This document shows, piece after piece, positions 27,113-36,585 of a stretch of 64,000 bases of DNA. Origin of the DNA: Pedobacter panaciterrae (GTDB lineage: Bacteria > Bacteroidota > Bacteroidia > Sphingobacteriales > Sphingobacteriaceae); NCBI RefSeq assembly GCF_001636695.1, contig NZ_LGEL01000019.1, forward strand, positions 124,001 through 188,000, written 5' to 3'. The stretch's first letter is position 1; every line of letters starts with the position of its first letter. The notes below the pieces were generated by a model. That model saw nothing but the letters and a program-made list of their open reading frames with translations. It was not told the origin of the DNA and ran no database searches. The position numbers and the translations under genes are program-made.

Positions 27113-29281
27113 TTATTTTGTGATGATTTCTAAATTACCGCCATTCTTGAATAGGTCATGAGATACAAAGTAGCCTTTGTTTTCTACTCCATTAACTTTT
27201 ATAGCGGTAATTCCTCGCCCTTTTCCAGGTTTTTTAATGGTTAATGTTTTATTTGTACTTGTTTTCCATACCACTTCATCAAAAAGAGGGGCAGTTACAA
27301 TATATTCGGGATCCGTTGCAGAAAATGTATACAAACCTAATGAGCTTAATACATACCATGCTGACATTTCTCCTGCATCATCCATTCCGGAAAGTGCCAG
27401 ACCTTCAGGGCCGATTCCATATAGGGTATTCAAGATTTTGTCAATTATTTTCTGTGATTTTTCTGGCTTCCCTATAAAATGATAAGCAAAAGGAGCCTCA
27501 TGATCAGGTTGATTTCCATGACAATACTGTCCTATCATAGTTTCAACATTTCTGGCTATGTACTTTGGGTTCCATGGAACTGTAAACAAAGAATCAAGTT
27601 TTGATTCAAAACCTGCCGGACCGCCATATAATTCAATTAATCCAGGCATATCATGTGGAGCAAAGAAAGATACCTGCCATGCATTAGCCTCTCTATACAT
27701 GTACTCATAGTATGGATACTGAGGGTTAAAATTTTTAATCCAGTCACCATTTTGCAGTCTGCCTCTCATAAATCTTGTAGAGGGATCAAACATGTTTTTA
27801 TAGTTTTTTGATCTAGCCATTAAGATCTTGTAGTTGGTGCTATCTCCAAGCTTCTTAGCCATTTGGGCAAGAGAATAATCATCATATGAATATTCCAGGG
27901 TTTTGGATACACCTGCATTGGCTTTGGTTTCTACGTGAGGGTTCGCAATATCAGGATCAGAGATATAGCCTTTTTGAATGTATTCTTCTAAGTGAGGTCG
28001 TGCGCCTGGAAATACATTGGCATTTCTTAAAAGTAATTTATAGGTGCCTTCAACATCAAAATTATCTATTCCTCTCAAATATGCTCCAACAATGGATGAG
28101 GCACCATGGTCTCCATGGAAAAAGGTAGGGATGAACCCGGTTTTATCGCCAACATCTTTCATCGATTTGATTACATCAAGTGCAACCTTTGGAGACATCA
28201 ATCCTAAAAGGACATCTTTATTGCGATAGGTATCCCATAGTGACGGTTCCGTGTAGTAGTTAAAGTCTGCTTTTCCTACTTTCCTTTTGGCATCTGTATA
28301 TTCTCCGTTTAAATCACTGCGCAATGCTGGCCAAAGCAAAGATCGGTACAAAGAAGAATAAAGCATTTGCTTTTGTTTTTCTGTTCCACCTTTTACTTGG
28401 ATTGCTGATAATATTGTTTCCCATGTTTGGGTTCCCTCGTTGCGGATTTGATTAAAAGATTTGCTGCCGATCTCTTTTTCGAGGTTTTCTTTGGCGTTTT
28501 CCACACTTACAAAAGACAAGCCTATTTTAAGCTCAACTGGATTGTTGCCGCCATCAGACAGATGAACCATAGCAAAGCCCTTTTTTGAACCTTCTTCCTG
28601 TTTTTCTAATTTTTCAATCTTGTTGTTCAGTTTGGCGTAAAAATAAATTACTTCACCAACGTTTTGAAATCCTTGGAGGTCTGTATTTCCAACCTGTTCA
28701 ATTTTCCAGTTTCCGACTCTGTTATTGGCTTTAGCAAGGTCAAATAGGATTTTTCGACCTGTTTTGTTTTTGTATTCATATTTGTGGTAGCCGGATCTTA
28801 ATGTAGAGGTAAGGCTTACATTAACATCGTAATCATCCAGATATACCTGGTAAAATCCAGGTGCTGAACTTTCTCTTTTATGAGAAAAGTGAGAGCCGAA
28901 TTTTGCATCCTGTCCCGAAGGTATTGACTTTCCTGAAACAGGAAGAATTGGGACGTTACAAAGGTTCCAGTGACCTTTATTAGTATGGGTAAACCCATAA
29001 ATCATATTGTCTTCGTATTCATATCCGGCACCAGATCCGTATTCTGTGATTGGACTAAGTTGTACCATTGCATTTGGCATTGAACTGCCAGGGAATGTAA
29101 GTCCTGCCCATGACCTCCATCCTTTAGGTAAATTATAGCCAAGAATTGCAGAATCGGTTAATGGAGCAGTACCTATAAAAGTATTTACGTACTTGGTGAA
29201 ACTTTTAGTTTTCTGGGCTTTACTTATATTAAAACATGCAAGCAGAGCGACCAGCGCTAAGGTTAGGTTTTTAATTTTCAT
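27113..29281 (-). CDS. GH92 family alpha-mannosidase
   Basis: Members of GH92 are calcium-dependent exo-acting alpha-mannosidases that trim N-glycans or yeast mannan. The 722-aa protein has a signal peptide (LTLALVALLACFNISKAQ), the N-terminal beta-sandwich (YVNTFIGTAP, GLTFPGSSMPNAMVQLSP) and the (alpha/alpha)6 barrel. Signature motifs include SLWDTYRN, GNQPDHEAPF and DDAGEMSAWYVLSSLG. The general-base acidic residues lie in the last motif. It stands alone, without a SusCD pair next to it, so it is not part of an obvious mannan locus. Linkage specificity cannot be deduced. Confidence 0.93.
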   Translation of the reverse strand: MKIKNLTLALVALLACFNISKAQKTKSFTKYVNTFIGTAPLTDSAILGYNLPKGWRSWAGLTFPGSSMPNAMVQLSPITEYGSGAGYEYEDNMIYGFTHTNKGHWNLCNVPILPVSGKSIPSGQDAKFGSHFSHKRESSAPGFYQVYLDDYDVNVSLTSTLRSGYHKYEYKNKTGRKILFDLAKANNRVGNWKIEQVGNTDLQGFQNVGEVIYFYAKLNNKIEKLEKQEEGSKKGFAMVHLSDGGNNPVELKIGLSFVSVENAKENLEKEIGSKSFNQIRNEGTQTWETILSAIQVKGGTEKQKQMLYSSLYRSLLWPALRSDLNGEYTDAKRKVGKADFNYYTEPSLWDTYRNKDVLLGLMSPKVALDVIKSMKDVGDKTGFIPTFFHGDHGASSIVGAYLRGIDNFDVEGTYKLLLRNANVFPGARPHLEEYIQKGYISDPDIANPHVETKANAGVSKTLEYSYDDYSLAQMAKKLGDSTNYKILMARSKNYKNMFDPSTRFMRGRLQNGDWIKNFNPQYPYYEYMYREANAWQVSFFAPHDMPGLIELYGGPAGFESKLDSLFTVPWNPKYIARNVETMIGQYCHGNQPDHEAPFAYHFIGKPEKSQKIIDKILNTLYGIGPEGLALSGMDDAGEMSAWYVLSSLGLYTFSATDPEYIVTAPLFDEVVWKTSTNKTLTIKKPGKGRGITAIKVNGVENKGYFVSHDLFKNGGNLEIITK

Positions 29282-29349
29282 TTTTAATTAAACATTTGTG
29301 TGGTTTACCAAATATATAAATTTTGATACGATTACCTTTAGGATTGTAA

Positions 29350-30048
<699 letters not shown>

Positions 30049-30058
30049 AGAATTCACG

Positions 30059-30682
30059 ATGAGTCAAAATAAAAAAATCACTACACTATTTACTGATATA
30101 GGTGGGGTATTACTTACTAATGGCTGGGACAGGAAGGCAAGAGCCGAAGCAGCACAACTATTCAACCTGGATCTTATAGAAGTGGAGGAAAGGCATCACC
30201 TTACTTTTGATACCTATGAAGTAGGAAAAATTACACTTGATGAGTATCTGGATAGGCTGGTATTTTATGAAGATAGGGATTATTCTAAAGAAGATTTTAA
30301 AGAGTTTATGGTGAGTAAATCACTTCCCTATAATGATATGATTAAGCTGATATGTGACCTTAAGAAAAAGTATAATTTAAAGGTGGCCGTGATCAGTAAT
30401 GAAGGTAGAGAGCTTAATCAATATAGAATTAGTACTTTCAAGTTAAATGAATTCGTAGATTTTTTCATCTCTTCAAGTTTTGTACACTTTAGAAAGCCTG
30501 ATGCAGATATTTTTAAAGTTGCTATAGATATCTCGCAAAGCGATGTTGAAACAAGTGTTTATATTGATGACAGGATGCTTTTTGTGCAAATTGCCGAGGG
30601 CCTTGGGCTTACAGGAATCTGCCATACAGACTATGAAGATACCAAAAGTAAGCTGGAGCAGCTTGGATTAAGTACTGATTAA
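30059..30682 (+). CDS. HAD superfamily hydrolase
   Basis: This 207-aa HAD protein has motif I as TLFTDIGGVLLTNGWD, where the nucleophilic Asp is followed by IGG instead of xDG. Motif II is VAVISNEGREL, and motifs III/IV are HFRKPDADIFKVA and VYIDDRMLFV. It is of the YihX-like group of sugar-phosphate phosphatases, but the second Asp of motif I is a Gly. This can alter activity and is also seen in some epoxide hydrolase-like HADs. It is downstream of the methyltransferase by 10 nt. Confidence 0.87.
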   Translation: MSQNKKITTLFTDIGGVLLTNGWDRKARAEAAQLFNLDLIEVEERHHLTFDTYEVGKITLDEYLDRLVFYEDRDYSKEDFKEFMVSKSLPYNDMIKLICDLKKKYNLKVAVISNEGRELNQYRISTFKLNEFVDFFISSSFVHFRKPDADIFKVAIDISQSDVETSVYIDDRMLFVQIAEGLGLTGICHTDYEDTKSKLEQLGLSTD

Positions 30683-30705
30683 TTCCAATCCAATAAATAT
30701 TACAA

Positions 30706-30761
30706 ACAGTTCGTCGAAATTTTTAAGGAGTTCGTCGTGAGTTACACGATGCTGGTATAAT
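30706..30761 (+). promoter_or_regulatory. LytTR-type direct repeat and promoter, GIN gene 1
   Basis: ACAGTTCGT (30706-30714) and GGAGTTCGT (30727-30735) are 9-bp direct repeats with a 12-bp spacer, matching the LytTR half-site pattern with conserved GTTxGT. TATAAT (30756-30761) begins 20 bp after the second repeat. The same layout is found before GIN gene 2 at 58868. The binding protein is inferred to be a LytTR response regulator encoded elsewhere. Confidence 0.65.
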
Positions 30762-30843
30762 ACGCCGAATTTGACTGAAACGAAATAGGAGTAATGACGT
30801 CTTATTAATAAAAACAATAAGAAAAACCCTAAAACATAAAGTC

Positions 30844-31449
30844 ATGAAAACTCTTACAAAAGCATTATTCGGAACAGCATTAGCAGCAATTTTTTTAACC
30901 TCTTCAGCAATGACTACCTTCGCTGCAAACAAGATTGAAGTTACTTCAGTAAAAACAACTTCAGGTGGAATCAACAAGGTTTGGGTTGCAGGAAACGTAA
31001 AGATTGTATTAATCCAAAATGATAAAGAAGGGGTTTTTGTTGATGAAAACTTTAATGCAGATAAAACATCGGTTTTAAGAAAAGGGCAAACTTTGTATAT
31101 CAACTCTACAGAAGGTAATCAGGTAACAATAAATGTTTCAGTAAAGGATCTTCAAAGGGTAGAAGCTGCGGGTAGCTCGGTGGTTATTACTAAAGGCAAG
31201 TTTGATGTAAAGTATCTTCAATTATTTTTAAGTCAAAGTGCAACAGCTAAAATTAAATCTACAGTAGGTAGTTTATATACAGTGATCAGTGATGATGCGG
31301 TGTTAATGATGAGTGGTAGTTCAGATGAGCACACCTTGATTGCAAGTAATATGGAGAATGTTAAGTTTAATGATTTTGCCAGTTTGAAAACAGAGAATTT
31401 AAGTGCGGAGGTGATTTTGGGGGCTGATAGAACAGCGGCAATAAAGTAA
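30844..31449 (+). CDS. Secreted GIN-domain protein 1
   Basis: The 201-aa product has a signal peptide (LFGTALAAIFLTSSAMTTFA) and a right-handed beta-helix-like GIN domain (DUF2807, putative auto-transporter adhesin). Typical strings are VAGNVKIVLIQND, SVKDLQRVEAAGSSVV and VKYLQLFLSQSATAKI. It is paralogous to the gene at 59007 and shares its upstream region in detail, including the LytTR-type repeats and an AAAAACCCTAAAAC sequence before the start. A role in surface attachment or envelope sensing has been suggested for the family, but none is shown. Confidence 0.85.
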   Translation: MKTLTKALFGTALAAIFLTSSAMTTFAANKIEVTSVKTTSGGINKVWVAGNVKIVLIQNDKEGVFVDENFNADKTSVLRKGQTLYINSTEGNQVTINVSVKDLQRVEAAGSSVVITKGKFDVKYLQLFLSQSATAKIKSTVGSLYTVISDDAVLMMSGSSDEHTLIASNMENVKFNDFASLKTENLSAEVILGADRTAAIK

Positions 31450-31471
31450 AATAAGAACGTCAATCCATGAG

Positions 31472-31499
31472 AAAGCCCGGTTATTACCGGGCTTTTTTT
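31472..31499 (+). terminator. Terminator of GIN gene 1
   Basis: AAAGCCCGGT (31472-31481) pairs with ACCGGGCTTT (31486-31495) around a TATT loop, followed by a T-run. Confidence 0.9.
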
Positions 31500-31526
31500 G
31501 TAACTTTAATTGAGGTAGATATGATA

Positions 31527-33080
31527 TTATGTCTTTGGATTTTCGTCGGGCTTGATCGTTTCTTTTTGAATCAGGGCAGGGGTTGAGTCCGTTGGTTCAG
31601 TACCTTTCAAATAATTAGGCAGGTTTAGCCCTGCCATATTGAACAAGTCATTAAGCGGGGGAACAGTTTTCATCATTCCGGAAACAAAATTAGCAGTTGA
31701 CGAATTACCGTTCTCATTTGCGCCATTACCTGAATCCCATACCGTGATTTTGTCGATCTTAATGTTTTTCACTGCTTCCACTTGTGTTTTAACCAATTCT
31801 GGTAATTTCTCAATTAGCAATAACTGGAAGGCTTTAGTTGGATCACCTCCGGCGGCGGCTACTACTTCTTTGTAACCCTCTGCTTGTTTAGTTAGTATTT
31901 CAAATAAACCTTTTGCTTCAGCTTCCATTTTTGCAAAGATAGCATCGGCTTCACCTTTAGCATTCTCCCTGATGGTTTCAGCATCAGCCTGTGCCTGTAT
32001 AATTGCTCTTTGTTTGGCTATTTCAGCAGGAATAACAATATTAGCGATCTGTGTTGCTCTTTCTCGTTCAGAACGAGCTGCCTCAGCCTTTTGCTCGGCC
32101 AGGTATGATGCTTCCAGAGCCTGAGCTTGTTGAACCTTTTCGGCAGAAACAGCAATTTTTAGAGATTCAGCTTCTTTTTCTCTGCGAAGAGCATCGGAAT
32201 TAGCGATGTCTATTTTTGCTTCGTTTTCTCCTTTTACAGCAATAGCATTGGCTTCTGAAGTTTTGATACGTGTATCTCTTTCTGCTTCTGCCTTACCAAT
32301 TCTTTCGTCCTTAACTGCCGAAGCAATGCTGATTTCCCGGTCTTTTTGAGTGATGGCAATTTTAACATCACGCTCACGCTGGGTCTCAGCAATTTGAACG
32401 TCTTTTTCTCTGTCCGCAATAGCTTTACCGGTTTCACCAATCTTGGTTTGTTCAGCAACACTAATCAAAGCCTCGTTAATTGCTTTTGCTGCAGCTTCTT
32501 TACCAAGCGCTTCGATATATCCAGACTCATCTTTGATATCCGTAACGTTCACGTTAATGAGTTTAAGCCCGATCTTTTTAAGTTCAGTATCTACATTTTT
32601 TGAAATGTTATCCAGAAACTTATCTCTGTCAGAGTTTATTTCTTCAATAGTCATAGTGGCAATAACCAGTCGGAGCTGTCCGAAAAGAATATCCTTAGCC
32701 AGTTCCTGAATCTCCGGTGCAGCAAGGCCAAGTAGTCTTTCAGCAGCATTGTTCATGCTGTCGCTTTCAGTTGAAATGGCAATTGTAAAACGACATGGAA
32801 CATCGACTCTGATGTTTTGACGGCTAAGCGCATTTACTAAGTTGGCTTCAATTGAAATGGGTTTAAGATCCAGATATGCAAAATCCTGAATAACCGGCCA
32901 GATAAAGGCACCGCCACCGTGGATACATTTGGCTGAGGTACCGCCTGTTTTTCCGTAAATAACTAATATTTTGTCTGAAGGACATCTTTTGTAACGGGCA
33001 ATTAATGCCGATAGCATTACGAAAATAATGATAACGGCTACGACAATGATGGTAAGTGGTGATTGTAAGATGTTTTCCAT
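31527..33080 (-). CDS. Flotillin family protein
   Basis: This SPFH-domain scaffold of membrane microdomains has 517 aa. One N-terminal membrane segment (LTIIVVAVIIIFVMLSALIA) is followed by the SPFH domain (KILVIYGKTGGTSAKCIHGGG) and a long coiled coil rich in Ala, Glu and Lys (residues about 190-400). The C-terminal tail is proline- and threonine-rich. It is 1 bp downstream of an NfeD-like gene on the same strand, the common FloT-YuaF partnership. Membrane organisation and stress tolerance are the likely roles. Confidence 0.93.
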   Translation of the reverse strand: MENILQSPLTIIVVAVIIIFVMLSALIARYKRCPSDKILVIYGKTGGTSAKCIHGGGAFIWPVIQDFAYLDLKPISIEANLVNALSRQNIRVDVPCRFTIAISTESDSMNNAAERLLGLAAPEIQELAKDILFGQLRLVIATMTIEEINSDRDKFLDNISKNVDTELKKIGLKLINVNVTDIKDESGYIEALGKEAAAKAINEALISVAEQTKIGETGKAIADREKDVQIAETQRERDVKIAITQKDREISIASAVKDERIGKAEAERDTRIKTSEANAIAVKGENEAKIDIANSDALRREKEAESLKIAVSAEKVQQAQALEASYLAEQKAEAARSERERATQIANIVIPAEIAKQRAIIQAQADAETIRENAKGEADAIFAKMEAEAKGLFEILTKQAEGYKEVVAAAGGDPTKAFQLLLIEKLPELVKTQVEAVKNIKIDKITVWDSGNGANENGNSSTANFVSGMMKTVPPLNDLFNMAGLNLPNYLKGTEPTDSTPALIQKETIKPDENPKT

Positions 33081-33081
33081 T

Positions 33082-33648
33082 CTAAATTTTTTCTACGAGT
33101 ACTATATTTTGGGTTTCTATATTAATGATTATAACGGTTGATGCACTTTCTATTGAGTCTCCATTTGTAACGGCATCAATTTCACGAAAGGATCCGTTGA
33201 TGCTGATCTGGATTTTGCCCACTCCACTTCTATTTGCCGGAATGCGAAGGTAGACTGTGGCATTTTTTTCCAAGGTAGATTCTATCTTAAAGGTATTGTC
33301 CTCGGCCAGTCTTTGAATTTGTTTCATTATAAAGAAAAACAAAACGATAAAACCAATTCCTACTAAAACAGATGTAATTATAAGTAGGGGCTTGTTGGTG
33401 ATGATTGAGTAAAATGAAATACCGGCCCAACTCAATCCTAAAAGAAAGTTAATTAAGTTTCTGAATGAGAATAGCTGAAAGGGTGCATCAGGATGATCAA
33501 GATCCCCGTCAAAATCGGCATCTATTCCATCGGCAGAATCTACACCAATAAATGTTAAAATAGTTTGAATTATAAATATCAAACTTACAGGTATGGCTAT
33601 ATACCAATATGCCCTTAGTAAGGGTTCGAGAGCGTTAAAATAATCCAT
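33082..33648 (-). CDS. NfeD-like OB-fold membrane protein
   Basis: From the ATG at 33648 the product is 188 aa; a TTG at 33684 would add 12. There are three membrane segments (WYIAIPVSLIFIIQTILTFI, NLINFLLGLSWAGISFYSII, LIITSVLVGIGFIVLFFFIM). A C-terminal OB fold follows, with NATVYLRIPANRSGVGKIQI. It resembles YuaF/YqiJ, the NfeD1b-type partner of flotillin, and is the first gene of this two-gene operon. Confidence 0.85.
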   Translation of the reverse strand: MDYFNALEPLLRAYWYIAIPVSLIFIIQTILTFIGVDSADGIDADFDGDLDHPDAPFQLFSFRNLINFLLGLSWAGISFYSIITNKPLLIITSVLVGIGFIVLFFFIMKQIQRLAEDNTFKIESTLEKNATVYLRIPANRSGVGKIQISINGSFREIDAVTNGDSIESASTVIIINIETQNIVLVEKI

Positions 33649-33820
33649 TGTTGTAAAAATATAATTTTTATAATACTTAAACAATACAAAAATGGGAATA
33701 ATGACTGCCGTTTTTGATAGTAAACCCAGATAGCAAACTTTATGAAAGTTAACAATTGGGATTTTAAATTAATACCTTTGTGTCCAGTAATAACCTTTAA
33801 CCGAATAAAAAACTATAATC

Positions 33821-34135
33821 ATGAGTAATTCTGATAATTCTTCTGAGCACAACGAGTTAGTAACCCACAATGTATACTTTGAGGGCAAAGTTCAAAGTCT
33901 TGGTCTGGAAACACTGAGAGGTAAAGCTACCGTAGGTGTAATGAAAAAGGGAACCTATACTTTTTCTACATCTTCATCAGAGGAAATGATCGTAGTGTCG
34001 GGTATTATGCACGTAAAATTCCCTGGCGAAAGCTATAAGGAATTTAAAGAGCAGGAAAACTTCCATGTACCAGCAGGAACCTCTTTCGATATTATATGTA
34101 ATGACGACGTAGCCTACATTTGTTATTACGGATAA
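33821..34135 (+). CDS. ppnP: Pyrimidine/purine nucleoside phosphorylase
   Basis: This 104-aa cupin of the DUF1255 family cleaves nucleosides with phosphate to give free bases and ribose-1-phosphate. It shows NVYFEGKVQSLGLE, KATVGVMKKGTYTFST, EEMIVVSGIMHVKFPGE and FHVPAGTSFDI, all family hallmarks. A TACCTTTG box at 33773-33780 is a likely promoter element. It lies alone between the flotillin operon and the MFS gene. Confidence 0.93.
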   Translation: MSNSDNSSEHNELVTHNVYFEGKVQSLGLETLRGKATVGVMKKGTYTFSTSSSEEMIVVSGIMHVKFPGESYKEFKEQENFHVPAGTSFDIICNDDVAYICYYG

Positions 34136-34220
34136 ATAGCTCGTTCGTTTGCTAGTCTGAATCATGAGTTAAGCTCTTAATTATTCATTTTTTAAAGATG
34201 ATGCCATAAAAAATAAATAA

Positions 34221-34256
34221 TTTGCATAAGTGTGCAAATTTGCATTTATTTGCAAA
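34221..34256 (+). promoter_or_regulatory. Two abutting 18-bp palindromes (operator)
   Basis: TTTGCA-taagtg-TGCAAA (34221-34238) and TTTGCA-tttatt-TGCAAA (34239-34256) stand head to tail with no gap. The arms are identical and only the 6-bp centres differ. The junction forms a third palindrome, TGCAAATTTGCA. They end 12 bp before the MFS ATG. The DeoR regulator in the same operon is the obvious candidate ligand. Confidence 0.75.
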
Positions 34257-34268
34257 ATAGTTGTGCTT

Positions 34269-35444
34269 ATGAATATCATTGAAAAAACAATAAAGGCTAG
34301 AAGAGCTACAAAAGCAATATTTTTAGTATGTGGACTCGGCGTGTCGAGTTGGGCACCAATGGTTCCCTATGCCAAGGAGCGGCTTCAGTTAAACGATGCA
34401 AGTTTGGGGTTACTACTGTTGTTATTAGGTACTGGTGCTATTAGTATGATGCCCGTGAGTGGCATCTTGTCAAATCGTTATGGGAGTCGGATAGTAATGC
34501 TTCTTTCTGCAATAGTTATGGCGCTAACGCTCCCATTGCTTTTGATTATGAATAATGTTATCTGGATGGGAGTAGTCCTGTTCATATTTGGTTCAGCGGT
34601 AGGTACTGTTGATGTGGCGATGAACTCTCACGGGGTGCATGTGCAAAATAGATTTGGTAAACCCATTATGTCATCTCTTCACGGGCTTTTCAGTGTTGGA
34701 GGACTTTTAGGGTCTTTGGGTTTGGGATTCCTGATGAAATTGGGTTTGGAGCCAATAACGGCCGCAATAAGCATTGCTGTTCTATTGATTATCATTGTTT
34801 CATGGAAATATAGTGACTTGTTTAACCTGGAGACGGAAAGGGCAGCCATTCAAGACTTCTCTTCAGATGATCAAAATAATAATTCCAGATCGTTCTCCTG
34901 GCTTACAGGGAGTGTTCTTTTTTTAGGAGCAATGTGTTTTGCAGTTTTTTTGGCAGAGGGATCTATGTTAGACTGGAGTGCAGTTTTTTTAACAGAAAAC
35001 AGAAAAATAGACGAAGAATTGGCGGGTGTTGGTTATGCAGCATTTTCAATTGCAATGGCTACTATGCGATTACTTGGAGATAAGCTTGTTACTCACCTTG
35101 ATGGCTCTAAGGTTGTTATAGGAGGAAGTCTTATTGGTGCTGCGGGAATCTTTTTAGTAATACTTACGCCTTGGTTGGTTACTGCTTTGCTTGGTTTCAT
35201 ATTACTGGGTTTAGGAGCTGCCAATATTGTTCCTGTATTTATTAGTGAAGGCGGCCGATTAAAAAATGTTTCTGCTTCGGTATCCATTCCAGCAATTACG
35301 ACTATTGGTTATGCAGGGCAATTAGCAGGGCCTGCAATGCTTGGGTTTATAGCTCATCAATATTCATTACCGATAGCTTTAGGTTTTAGTGGCTTTTTAC
35401 TAATCCTGGTGGCTATTTTTTATAAAATGAAACCTAAACTTTAG
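34269..35444 (+). CDS. MFS transporter (YbjJ-like)
   Basis: This 391-aa protein has about twelve membrane segments. Family features are SNRYGSRIVMLLSA between TM2 and TM3, AMNSHGVHVQNRFGKPIMSS and LHGLFSVGGLLGSLG, typical of the YbjJ-like branch. The longest frame begins at a TTG inside the operator, so the ATG at 34269 is preferred. The DeoR gene starts 4 nt after its stop, and autoregulation through the upstream palindromes is likely. The cargo is unknown; a sugar or a sugar derivative is suggested by the regulator family. Confidence 0.9.
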   Translation: MNIIEKTIKARRATKAIFLVCGLGVSSWAPMVPYAKERLQLNDASLGLLLLLLGTGAISMMPVSGILSNRYGSRIVMLLSAIVMALTLPLLLIMNNVIWMGVVLFIFGSAVGTVDVAMNSHGVHVQNRFGKPIMSSLHGLFSVGGLLGSLGLGFLMKLGLEPITAAISIAVLLIIIVSWKYSDLFNLETERAAIQDFSSDDQNNNSRSFSWLTGSVLFLGAMCFAVFLAEGSMLDWSAVFLTENRKIDEELAGVGYAAFSIAMATMRLLGDKLVTHLDGSKVVIGGSLIGAAGIFLVILTPWLVTALLGFILLGLGAANIVPVFISEGGRLKNVSASVSIPAITTIGYAGQLAGPAMLGFIAHQYSLPIALGFSGFLLILVAIFYKMKPKL

Positions 35445-35448
35445 TGCT

Positions 35449-36198
35449 ATGTTAAAAGAAGAACGTTTTGACCATATTATAAGTCTTTTAAAGCAAAATG
35501 GAAAAGTGGCTTACGACGTATTGTCTGCCGAGCTAAATGTTTCTGAAGATACGATCAGGAGAGATATTGAAACACTTCATAGTAATGGATTATTATCGAA
35601 GGTAAGGGGCGGTGCCATTTTACCTTCAAGAAATCCATTAAGTTTTCAGAATCGTACAGAGTTTCTTACCGAAGGAAAAGAAGTAATAGCCTTAAAGGCC
35701 CAGCAATTTATCAAAAAGGGACAAACTGTGTTTATGGATGGAGGGACTACTATCTGCGCAATTGCCGCACACTTGCCACTGGATTCTAGTTTTAGAGTGG
35801 TAACTAATAATCAGGCACTTATTCCAATACTTTCAAAATTTAAAGAAATTGAAATAATTGTGCTTGGTGGGGTTTATAACCGTAATACCGAAACCAATAC
35901 CGGAGTTAAAACTTGTGAAGAGGTTAGGCGTTACGTAGCAGATTTATACTTTATGGGAACATGTGCCATTCAAAGTAAATTTGGAATAACTGCGGCAATA
36001 AATGAAGATGGAGAAGTAAAACAGGCAATGTTAAATGCCTCACTAAAAAAGATTGCGTTGAGTAATACAGAGAAACTTAATAGTGTACATAGTTTTAAGG
36101 TATGTGATATGCAAGATATTAATGTGCTAATTACCGATATCCCAAGCGATGATAGCAGATTGGATGATTATCGTAATTTGGGAATAAAACTGGTTTAA
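35449..36198 (+). CDS. DeoR/GlpR family transcriptional regulator
   Basis: The 249-aa product has an N-terminal DeoR helix-turn-helix (ERFDHIISLLKQNGKVAYDV, then SEDTIRRDIETLHSNGLL) followed by VRGGAILP. The C-terminal DeoRC sensor domain is of the ISOCOT fold, with VFMDGGTTICAIAAHLP and EIIVLGGVYNRNTET. Members usually bind a phosphorylated sugar as inducer. It forms an operon with the MFS transporter, four bases apart. Confidence 0.93.
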   Translation: MLKEERFDHIISLLKQNGKVAYDVLSAELNVSEDTIRRDIETLHSNGLLSKVRGGAILPSRNPLSFQNRTEFLTEGKEVIALKAQQFIKKGQTVFMDGGTTICAIAAHLPLDSSFRVVTNNQALIPILSKFKEIEIIVLGGVYNRNTETNTGVKTCEEVRRYVADLYFMGTCAIQSKFGITAAINEDGEVKQAMLNASLKKIALSNTEKLNSVHSFKVCDMQDINVLITDIPSDDSRLDDYRNLGIKLV

Positions 36199-36585
36199 TC
36201 AAGAAGAAGGGTGGATGAACCCTAAACACCCACCCTGGTTCCTGCGCTGATCTCCCTCACTTTCCTAAAAGGTCCTCCCCGGACATATAGTATTGTGCAA
36301 AAGCAGAGCCAGCCAAAAAAAAAGGCTTTAAAGTGTTAATAGCCAGTTGTCTCCAAAAAACACAGTGTATAATGCGCATCAAAATGTAGAAAGAATATCC
36401 TGAATTGCGACAGTGCGTATATTCTACAATGAATTTGATTAGAAATGCAATCTCTGGTGTTGGCTTGATAGTTTAAAATAAGTATATTCAGCTAACCAAA
36501 TACTAAGAATTAATTTAAATATAACCTTTAAATAAAATTGAGGCTATTTAAGTTTTGTTACTTAGCATCCAAAGAGACAGCTCCA
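36199..36585. other. Long intergenic region before the ECF sigma gene
   Basis: This 387-bp region holds a 7-bp hairpin AGGGTGG/CCACCCT (36208-36236) without a T-run. It also holds an imperfect inverted repeat AGAATAT/ATATTCT (36392-36425). The first may end the DeoR transcript. No gene is seen. Confidence 0.4.

Noticed and set aside
34230-34268. TTG start giving the MFS protein 13 more residues
   Set aside because: The segment is the double palindromic operator; the ATG at 34269 gives a normal MFS N-terminus.
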